A stretch of DNA of 64,000 bases. Source: Kutzneria chonburiensis. GTDB taxonomy: Bacteria; Actinomycetota; Actinomycetes; Mycobacteriales; Pseudonocardiaceae. The translations under genes were made by a program, and so were the position numbers. Below the pieces are notes generated by a model, which was not told the DNA's origin, did not search any database, and was given only the letters and a program-made list of their open reading frames with translations. The stretch lies in assembly GCF_028622115.1 (NCBI RefSeq), contig NZ_CP097263.1, forward strand, positions 7,440,001 through 7,504,000, given 5' to 3'. Shown here one piece after another: positions 58,179 to 64,000 of this stretch; position 1 is the first letter of the stretch; each line of letters begins with the position of its first letter.

Positions 58179-59072
58179 ATGGCCGGGCGGTGGCAGTGGG
58201 TGGCGACCCCGCCACCGCAGTCCGGCGCGTCCCGGGCCGTGCCCCGGCGACCGTTGCCGTACACCGGGCCGCCGTCTTATCCCGTGCCGCCCCGGTGGGG
58301 TTTTCCCCAGCTCAGCTGGCGTTGGCCGGTCGCTTTCGGGCGCAAGGCCAAGCCCCAGCCGTTGGACCAGCTGCGCATGCTCTCCCGCAACCTCGTCGCC
58401 ACCTTGTGGGTCACCACCGCCGCCCTCGGCGTCGCCGTCCTCGGCGAGGGTTGGCGCTACGTTTTGCTCATCCTCAGCCGCAGCGGCGCCTTGTCCCGGA
58501 CCGTCGTCTCTTTCTCCGACGCCCTCGTCGTGACCGCCGGCGTCGTCTCCGGGCTCGCCGCTCTTGCTTCCCTCACCCTCGGCGTGTTGTGGATCCTCCG
58601 CGCCCGTGACGTCGCCTCCGTCGTCTCCGGCCAGCGCCCCGCCCGATCCTTCCGCGACGCGCTCATCGGCCTGCTCGTCCCCGGCCTCAACCTCGCCGTC
58701 GCCGGCTCCATCCTCGCCGAGCTCGAGCACGCCGCCGCCCGCAAGCCCGTCTCCGAGCGCCCTCGCCCTTCGCGCCTTCTGCTCTCGTGGTGGGCCGCTT
58801 GGGTCGTCGGCGAACTCCTGTTCGCCGTCGTCTGGCTCGTCAACCTCTTCGGCACCAGCGTCCAGTCCTTGGCTAACGGCGTCGAACTCCACCTGCTCGC
58901 CGACCTCGTAGCCGCCTTCGTCGCCGCCACCGGCGCCTTGCTCGTCAGCCGCATCACCCAGCTGCTCGAGCCCATCGACCCGGCGACCGTCCACCGCCTC
59001 CGCGTCTTGAAGGTGATTGACGCCCCCTCGCCCCCGCTCCGCGCCACCCGCCTGGCAGGCTCCCCGCGCTAA
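58179..59072 (+). CDS. DUF4328-type membrane protein
   Basis: A 297-residue protein with about 6 transmembrane helices after a Pro/Trp-rich cytoplasmic N-terminus. The pattern (LDQLRMLSRNLVATLWVTTA, VLWILRARDVAS, then LVPGLNLAVAGSILAELEHA) is that of the DUF4328 family, with the conserved PGLNL element. The function is unknown. It follows the rhodanese gene by 2 nt and converges with the P450 gene, overlapping 4 nt. Confidence 0.78.
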   Translation: MAGRWQWVATPPPQSGASRAVPRRPLPYTGPPSYPVPPRWGFPQLSWRWPVAFGRKAKPQPLDQLRMLSRNLVATLWVTTAALGVAVLGEGWRYVLLILSRSGALSRTVVSFSDALVVTAGVVSGLAALASLTLGVLWILRARDVASVVSGQRPARSFRDALIGLLVPGLNLAVAGSILAELEHAAARKPVSERPRPSRLLLSWWAAWVVGELLFAVVWLVNLFGTSVQSLANGVELHLLADLVAAFVAATGALLVSRITQLLEPIDPATVHRLRVLKVIDAPSPPLRATRLAGSPR

Positions 59073-60259
59073 GCGGTCAGGCGCAACGAGCTCAGGCCGC
59101 GAATGACGAATTCCGCCCGCCGCACCGGTTCGGCGGCGAGCTGAAGCTTGGGCAGGCGGCGGGTGAGGGCATCGAGCGTGGCCGACACCTCGATACGGGC
59201 CAACGGCGCGCCGACGCAGTAGTGGATGCCGGCGCCGAAACCCAGGTGGGGGTTGGGCGAGCGGCCGATGTCCAGCACCTCGGGCTGAGCGAACACGAGC
59301 GGGTCGTGGGCGGCGGCGCCGAGCAGGGCGGCGATCTTGTCGCCGGGCCGCAGGGTCACGCCGGCGATCTCGACGTCGGTGGTGGCGGTCCGCTCGAAAA
59401 GCTGCAACGGCGAGTCGAACCGGATCAACTCCTCGACGGCGGTGGGCAGCAGACCGGGGTCGTCGACCAGGCGCTGCCACTGGTCGCGGTGGCGCATCAG
59501 GGCCAGCACGCCGTTGCCGATGACGTTGACGGTGGCCTCGTGCCCGGCCATCAGCAGCAGCACGGCGGTGGCGACGAGCTCGTCCTCGGTGAGCTTGGCC
59601 CCATCGGCGTCGGTCTCGGCGACGAGGTCGCTGACCAGATCACTGCCGGGGTTCTTGCGCCGCAACGCGATCAGCTCGCGCAGGTAGGCCACGAACTCGC
59701 CGGCGGCCTTCTCGGCCTGCGCCCGTTGCTCGTCGGGCAGCCCGAACTCGTACATCTTGACGATGGTGTTGGACCACGGCTGAAGCAGCCCTCGATCGGC
59801 GGCCGGCACGCCGAGCAGCTCGGCGATCACCTCGACGGGCAGCGGGGCGGCGACGAGTTCGAGCAGGTCGGCGTGCCCTTCGGCGTCGATGCCGGCGGCG
59901 ACGTCGTCGACCAGACGGGTGGCGAGCTCGCCGACCCACGGCCGCAGCCGCTCGACGTGCCCACGCCCGAAGGCGCCGGCGACCAGCCGCCGCAGCCGGG
60001 TGTGTGTCGGCGGCTCGTTCTCGAGCAACGAGTTGCGATGCAGCAGGTTGAACGCGGCGAAGGCGTCGACCGGCTTGACGTCCGACCACACCCGGCCGAG
60101 GCCGCGATGGCGGAGCACGGCGGCCGACGCGGCGTGCGACAGGGTGACGGGCAGCCCGAAGTCGGCATGCTGGTGCACCTCGCCCTCGGCGCGCATCTGC
60201 GCGAACACGGGGTACGGATCCGCGATGAACGCCGGGTCCTTCGGGTCGAACGTCGTCAT
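59069..60259 (-). CDS. Cytochrome P450
   Basis: A 396-residue soluble P450. The I-helix oxygen motif AGHEAT is at 238-243, ExxR at 277-280 and the heme-binding FGAGIHYCVG at 341-350 with Cys348 as heme ligand. It should mono-oxygenate a small molecule with electrons from a ferredoxin, but no ferredoxin or biosynthetic cluster is adjacent. ATG 60259 gives the family-typical length; a longer frame adds a non-homologous leader. Confidence 0.92.
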   Translation of the reverse strand: MTTFDPKDPAFIADPYPVFAQMRAEGEVHQHADFGLPVTLSHAASAAVLRHRGLGRVWSDVKPVDAFAAFNLLHRNSLLENEPPTHTRLRRLVAGAFGRGHVERLRPWVGELATRLVDDVAAGIDAEGHADLLELVAAPLPVEVIAELLGVPAADRGLLQPWSNTIVKMYEFGLPDEQRAQAEKAAGEFVAYLRELIALRRKNPGSDLVSDLVAETDADGAKLTEDELVATAVLLLMAGHEATVNVIGNGVLALMRHRDQWQRLVDDPGLLPTAVEELIRFDSPLQLFERTATTDVEIAGVTLRPGDKIAALLGAAAHDPLVFAQPEVLDIGRSPNPHLGFGAGIHYCVGAPLARIEVSATLDALTRRLPKLQLAAEPVRRAEFVIRGLSSLRLTA

Positions 60260-60335
60260 GGTGACCGACGGTAATTCGCTCACCCATCCGTGGTCCAGCG
60301 TTGGCCCGGTCACCCGTCGTTCACCCGATTGACGC

Positions 60336-61199
60336 ATGATGCGGCATGTGAGACCCGAGATCGTCGCGCACCGCGGCGCCTCCCAGCACCGCGCCGAGCA
60401 CACCAGGGCGGCCTACGAGCTCGCCCTCCAGCAGGGCGCGGACGGCCTCGAGTGCGATATCCGCCTGACCAGGGACGGCCATCTGGTGTGCGTGCACGAC
60501 CGCAAGGTCGACCGCACCTCCACCGGCCGCGGCGTGGTCAGCACGCTCACCCTGGACCGGCTCAGCCAGCTCGATTTCGGTCGCTGGCACGATGAGCTGC
60601 CCGAGTCGGCCGACGACCTGATGCAGGAGCCGATCGGCCAGCCGTCCGCCGAGGAGCACGAGCGCGGCCTGCTCACCCTGGAGGACCTGCTCGGGCTGCT
60701 CAAAGACAGCCCTCGGCCGGTGAAGCTGTTCATCGAGACCAAGCATCCGGTGCGCTACACCGGGCTGGTCGAGGCCAAGATGCTCGCGCAGTTGCGTCGG
60801 CACGGCCTGAACGCGCCCGCCAGCAAGGAGGAGTCGCGCGTAGTTGTGATGTCCTTCTCCCGCATGGCCGTGCGCCGGGTTCGCCAACACGCGCCGCTGC
60901 TGCCCACCGTGCTGCTGCTGGACCGGCTCCCGACCAGTCTGCGCGGCGGGGAGCTGCCGGACTGGGCCGACATCACCGGTCCCGGCATCCACCTGCTGCG
61001 CGAGGATCCCGACTACGTCGCGCGCTGCGCCGAGCAGGGGCACGGCACGTACTGCTGGACGGTTGACGAGCCCGCCGACATCGACCTGTGCCAGCGCACC
61101 GGCGTGCGCTACCTGGCCACCAACGCCCCCGCACGCACCCGTCGCCACCTGGAGTCCGGACCGTCGGCTACGGTCGGCCAGACCCTGCCCGGGGAGTAA
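60336..61199 (+). CDS. Glycerophosphodiester phosphodiesterase
   Basis: A 287-residue GDPD of TIM-barrel fold. AHRGASQHRAEHT carries the first catalytic His, LECDIRLTRDGHLVCVHD the Glu/Asp metal ligands and the second His. It cleaves glycerophosphodiesters to glycerol-3-phosphate and an alcohol. No signal peptide is seen, so it is cytoplasmic. ATG 60336 or 60339 lie with no clear ribosome-binding site, so the mRNA may be leaderless. Confidence 0.88.
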   Translation: MMRHVRPEIVAHRGASQHRAEHTRAAYELALQQGADGLECDIRLTRDGHLVCVHDRKVDRTSTGRGVVSTLTLDRLSQLDFGRWHDELPESADDLMQEPIGQPSAEEHERGLLTLEDLLGLLKDSPRPVKLFIETKHPVRYTGLVEAKMLAQLRRHGLNAPASKEESRVVVMSFSRMAVRRVRQHAPLLPTVLLLDRLPTSLRGGELPDWADITGPGIHLLREDPDYVARCAEQGHGTYCWTVDEPADIDLCQRTGVRYLATNAPARTRRHLESGPSATVGQTLPGE

Positions 61200-61224
61200 C
61201 CCGGGCCCATCGCGAGGAGGAACC

Positions 61225-62181
61225 GTGTCCAGGCGGACGGCTGTCAAGCGCGCGGCGAAGACAACGGACACGGCCGACGGGATCAACCCGCGGCAGGCGT
61301 GCCCGTGCGGCTCGGGCAAGCGGTACAAGGCTTGCCACGGTCTGGCCGGTGGCCCGGCCGACGTCATGGTGGCCCGGCCGTTCGAGGGCCTCGCCGCGGA
61401 GCCGGAGCTGATCGCGCTGCGCGAGTTCGTGCCGTCCGCGACCGCGCCGCTCACGCTGGCCGAGCCGCACGAGCGCAGCGTCACGCTGGCGACCGTGCTG
61501 CCGATGGCCGCCGCCGCGCTGGTCCGCTCCGACGGCACCGCGTTCGTCGGCCTCCAGGTGCAGACCCGCTCCGGCGATCTGTCCCGTGACCTCGCCCGCG
61601 CCATCGGCTGGGTGCTGACCGCCGAGCCGGGCGACGCGCTGCCGGTCGTGGGCGTGGACGACGGTGCCGAGCCGGGACGGCTCCAGGACGTGCTCAAGGC
61701 CGACGTGGTGCTGGAGCCGACGCTGCACACCGACTTTGCCTGGTGGCTGCCGGAGGACACGCAGCCGACCGGCGACGTCGCGCTGTCCCTCGAGCGGGCC
61801 AACGCCGCGATCATGCCCAGCGCCCGGCTGACCGGTGACGGCCTCAACGCCGCGTACTGGGTGGACGCCGGCGACAAGGCGCACCTGCGCTGGGTGCGGC
61901 CGGAGCCGGAGGAGCAGCTGCTCAAGGCGATGGCCCGGCTGGCCGCCCGCGACGAGCTGCACCTGGGCGAGGGCTCCCGCTACGCCGGCTCGTTCCGGGC
62001 GCACGGCCTGCTGGTGCCGGTCTGGGACCTCGACCCCGAGCTGCACGTGCGCGAGTGGGAGCCGGGCGCGGAGGTCCTCGGCCGCCGCCTCACCGCCGCG
62101 TTGGCTGTGGACAGCGAGCTCACCTCGGCCGAGCACCGCGCGCTCGACGGCCTGCGCGGACGCCAGGTCACACTGCGCTGA
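61225..62181 (+). CDS. SEC-C / DUF5926 family protein
   Basis: A 318-residue protein. An N-terminal basic stretch (MSRRTAVKRAAKT) is followed by a SEC-C zinc motif CPCGSGKRYKACHG (about 28-41), as in the SecA C-terminus, and then an actinobacterial DUF5926 domain of about 270 residues. The function is unknown; the SEC-C part may bind SecB-like partners or ribosomes. GTG 61225 follows GAGGAGG. It lies 25 nt after GDPD. Confidence 0.82.
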   Translation: MSRRTAVKRAAKTTDTADGINPRQACPCGSGKRYKACHGLAGGPADVMVARPFEGLAAEPELIALREFVPSATAPLTLAEPHERSVTLATVLPMAAAALVRSDGTAFVGLQVQTRSGDLSRDLARAIGWVLTAEPGDALPVVGVDDGAEPGRLQDVLKADVVLEPTLHTDFAWWLPEDTQPTGDVALSLERANAAIMPSARLTGDGLNAAYWVDAGDKAHLRWVRPEPEEQLLKAMARLAARDELHLGEGSRYAGSFRAHGLLVPVWDLDPELHVREWEPGAEVLGRRLTAALAVDSELTSAEHRALDGLRGRQVTLR

Positions 62182-62187
62182 AAGCCT

Positions 62188-62251
62188 TTGCCCACAGCGA
62201 CGGCCGGTTGTCCACAGCGACAATCGGCTGTCCACAGGAGGATGTGGATAA
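62188..62251. promoter_or_regulatory. Cluster of four DnaA-box-like 9-mers
   Basis: TTGCCCACA (62188-62196), TTGTCCACA (62208-62216), CTGTCCACA (62228-62236) and TGTGGATAA (62243-62251, the reverse complement of TTATCCACA). The first three begin exactly 20 bp apart. TTGTCCACA is the favoured DnaA box of high-GC actinobacteria. The fourth lies just before the GTG of the DUF952 gene, so DnaA binding could repress it. Confidence 0.55.
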
Positions 62252-62254
62252 CTC

Positions 62255-62608
62255 GTGATCTTGCACATCTGCTCGCGGGACGAGTGGGACGCGGCCGAGC
62301 AGGAGGGCGCCCTGGTGCCCGCCTCGCTGGACGAGGTCGGCTTCGTGCACTGCTCCGACTTCGGCACCGTGGCCCTGCCGGCCAACGCGCTGTTCGCCGG
62401 CCGGGACGACATGCTGCTGCTGGTCATCGACCCGGCGGCGCTGGACGCCCCGGTGCGCTGGGAGGACGGCGTGCCGCCGCACCCGGCCGGCATCTGGTTC
62501 CCGCACGTCTACGGGCCGATCAATGTCGGCGCCGTGGTGGCCGCGGTGGAGTTCCTGCCGACGGCGGAAGGTGGTTTCCGCCTGCCCAAGGAGTTGGCTG
62601 AATTGTAA
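62255..62608 (+). CDS. DUF952 family protein
   Basis: A 117-residue protein matching DUF952: ILHICSRDEWDAAEQEGALV at the start, GFVHCSDFGTVALPAN with the conserved HCS, and GIWFPHVYGPINVGAVV. The function is unknown. The GTG start lies 13 nt after GGAGG, further than usual. A cluster of DnaA-box-like repeats covers its ribosome-binding region, so it may be linked to cell-cycle control. Confidence 0.82.
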   Translation: MILHICSRDEWDAAEQEGALVPASLDEVGFVHCSDFGTVALPANALFAGRDDMLLLVIDPAALDAPVRWEDGVPPHPAGIWFPHVYGPINVGAVVAAVEFLPTAEGGFRLPKELAEL

Positions 62609-62681
62609 CCTTTCAACGCCGCAACCTCGGGCCCTCTCGCGCGACCTTCTAACAGTTGGTCACAGGGGAGGGGATCAGGAA

Positions 62682-63245
62682 GTGGGCGCACCACTGAGGC
62701 TTTTGGGGGCGGAGAGCAGCGGCACCTGGACGGTCGTCCCGGCGCAGCGAGAGGTCCGGTCGACCGCGAAGGCGGTCGACACCGATTTCGCCGAGTTCGT
62801 GAAGACGGCCCTGCCGGGCCTGCTCAGATACGGCCACGCGCTGACCGGGAACCCGCACGACGCGGCCGATCTCGTGCAGACCGTGCTGGAGAAGGTCGGC
62901 TCGCGGTGGCTGGGCCGCCGGGCCTTCTGCGACGAGCCGCTGGCCTACGTGCGCAAGGCGATGGCCAACGCGCACGTCAGCCACTGGCGGCGGATTCGCC
63001 GCGAGAGCCTGGTCGCCGAGCTGCCCGACAACGCCGTCGAGCAGTTCGACCGGCTCGACAACGAGCCGCTGTGGCAGGGTGTGCGGGGATTGCCGCCGAG
63101 GCAACGCGCCGTCATCGTGCTGCGTTACTACGAGGGGCTGTCCGAGGCGGAGATCGCCGACACGCTCGGCATCAGCAAGGGGACGGTGAAGAGCCAGGCC
63201 AGCAAGGCGTTGAACACGCTGCGATCGAGCCTGGAGGGGAGGTGA
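62682..63245 (+). CDS. SigE-family ECF sigma factor
   Basis: A 187-residue ECF sigma factor paralogous in type to 56413-56919. Region 2 has FAEFVKTALPGLLRYGHALT and AADLVQTVLEKVGSRW; region 4 has LPPRQRAVIVLRYYEGLSEA and TLGISKGTVKSQASKAL. The GTG at 62682 is the likely start, with AGGA close upstream. The partner gene starts 3 nt after the stop. Confidence 0.86.
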   Translation: MGAPLRLLGAESSGTWTVVPAQREVRSTAKAVDTDFAEFVKTALPGLLRYGHALTGNPHDAADLVQTVLEKVGSRWLGRRAFCDEPLAYVRKAMANAHVSHWRRIRRESLVAELPDNAVEQFDRLDNEPLWQGVRGLPPRQRAVIVLRYYEGLSEAEIADTLGISKGTVKSQASKALNTLRSSLEGR

Positions 63246-63248
63246 CCG

Positions 63249-64000
63249 GTGGACATCGACGACGAGCTGCGCAAGCTCTTCGCCGACGATCGCCTCAGCG
63301 TGCCCGTCCGGCCGGCAGCCGACCGTGTCATCGTCAGTGGTGCGCGCCGGATCCGGCGGCGTCGAGCCGGCGCGGTCTTCGGCGGCGGGATGCTCTCGGT
63401 GGCCACCGTCCTGGTTGCTGGCACCGCCTTCGGCGTGGCTGGTGACGCGCCGCCGCGTACGCCGCTGGCCGCGGCCGAGAGTTCCGGGCTGACCACGACC
63501 ACCGAGTCGCCCAGCCTGAGCCCGTCGACCATCGAGCTGACCACCAGCGTCGCGCCGCCGCCGACCACCACGCAGCGGCGGACCACCACCACGACGCCGC
63601 CGAGCACCACGACCACCAGCGCGACGCCGACCAAGGCCAAGCCGCCGACGACGCCGCTGGCCTTCGGTCCCACGGCCGTCGGCTCACTGCGACTGGGCAT
63701 GACCGTCGACGAGGCGGTAGCGGCCGGCGTGATCCAGCCCGTCACCCCGCCGCCGGCTCCCGTGGCCGGCTGCCAGGGCTACGACTGGCTCGGCCACACC
63801 GCCGCGCCGTCGACGTCCCCGTTGCTGTTCTCACCCACGCTCGGACTGGTCCGCATCGGCGGGCGGGCCGACGCCGAGACGCCCGAGGGCATCTACGCCG
63901 GCTCCTCCGAGGAGGACGTGCGGGCCGTGTACCCGAACCAGGCCAAGCCGCACAGCGGCACCAACGAGTGGGTCGCTCCGGTGCCCGGCAATCCGAGCGC
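63249..64000 (+). CDS. Putative membrane anti-sigma-like protein (3' end beyond window)
   Basis: An open frame from GTG 63249 to the right edge, 250 codons so far and not closed. A cytoplasmic N-terminus with an Arg patch (ARRIRRRRAG), one transmembrane helix (about 44-63), a Thr/Pro-rich linker and the start of an outer domain (LGMTVDEAVAAGVIQP) are visible. GGGGAGG precedes the start. It pairs with the SigE-type factor 3 nt upstream, in the same design as 56413-57803. Confidence 0.68.
   Translation, partial: MDIDDELRKLFADDRLSVPVRPAADRVIVSGARRIRRRRAGAVFGGGMLSVATVLVAGTAFGVAGDAPPRTPLAAAESSGLTTTTESPSLSPSTIELTTSVAPPPTTTQRRTTTTTPPSTTTTSATPTKAKPPTTPLAFGPTAVGSLRLGMTVDEAVAAGVIQPVTPPPAPVAGCQGYDWLGHTAAPSTSPLLFSPTLGLVRIGGRADAETPEGIYAGSSEEDVRAVYPNQAKPHSGTNEWVAPVPGNPS

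Noticed and set aside
57066-59480. 804-codon minus-strand open frame
   Set aside because: It runs antisense through four genes; the plus frames contain rhodanese and DUF4328 motifs.
59069-60259. Part of a natural-product cluster around the P450
   Set aside because: No PKS, NRPS, terpene synthase, ferredoxin or tailoring genes lie nearby.
62188-62251. Possible replication origin
   Set aside because: Only four boxes and no dnaA, dnaN, gyrB or AT-rich unwinding region nearby; more likely a regulatory or titration site.
1-64000. CRISPR arrays, insertion sequences and prophage genes
   Set aside because: No regularly spaced repeat-spacer array, transposase, integrase or phage structural gene was seen on either strand.

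Overview
The window is high-GC, densely packed and full of GTG/TTG starts, ATGA-type overlaps and actinobacterial families (DUF6474, DUF5926, DUF4328, SigE-like ECF factors, an XRE-TPR regulator, a TM0106-type nuclease). It reads as chromosomal DNA of a filamentous actinomycete, most likely Pseudonocardiales (Kutzneria/Saccharothrix/Lentzea-like). The genus is inferred, not proven. I see no phage, insertion sequence or CRISPR array; the window is mostly core-like chromosome with some accessory islands.

Layout. 0-7.4 kb: an MFS carrier followed by a 130-nt imperfect palindrome, two small unknown proteins, an XRE-TPR regulator with a phosphotransferase, a macrolide-2'-phosphotransferase-like kinase divergent from an alpha/beta hydrolase, and a small TPR-like protein. 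7.4-10.3 kb: a copper operon on the minus strand (His-rich membrane protein, YcnI, CopC, CopD) with an RNA hairpin that appears to mask the YcnI ribosome-binding site. 10.4-13.8 kb: a complete four-gene OpuC-type compatible-solute ABC importer. 13.8-15.0 kb: a TetR regulator divergent from a DUF6069 membrane protein, with clear inverted repeats between them. 15-20.7 kb: DUF6474, a RecB-like nuclease, an SDR whose stop codon seems lost by a one-base change, an aldo/keto reductase and UDP-glucose dehydrogenase. 20.7-26.8 kb: a GGT homologue, a NarL-type two-component pair, MerR-thioredoxin, a GNAT, and small membrane proteins.

27.1-39.1 kb is the most unusual part, a surface-glycan locus. A plus-strand operon (AlgJ/AlgX-like SGNH protein, an unknown coiled-coil protein, a GT2-GT4 double glycosyltransferase) meets a minus-strand group head-on at shared stop codons. 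The minus-strand group holds a 1194-residue methyltransferase/kinase-like/coiled-coil/beta-domain/GT2 fusion, two paralogous membrane-anchored proteins, and a GT-C-like membrane protein. The first three modules of the fusion recall the WbdD chain-terminator and length-ruler architecture.

39.3-45 kb: an RHH/Doc toxin-antitoxin pair, zinc-ribbon, YiaAB and hydrolase genes, a secreted GH18 chitinase with two DasR-type operators, and a tRNA-Gly(GCC). 45-48 kb: an ECF sigma factor fused to a zinc-finger, membrane-anchored tail, and an Fpg/Nei glycosylase. 48-56.4 kb: lactate utilisation genes lutABC divergent from a LytS/LytTR system plus a sodium/carboxylate symporter, probably one sensing, uptake and oxidation module. 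56.4-64 kb: two SigE-like ECF/putative anti-sigma pairs (the second cut by the window edge), rhodanese, DUF4328, P450, GDPD, SEC-C/DUF5926, and a DUF952 gene preceded by four DnaA-box-like 9-mers, three of them at exact 20-bp spacing.
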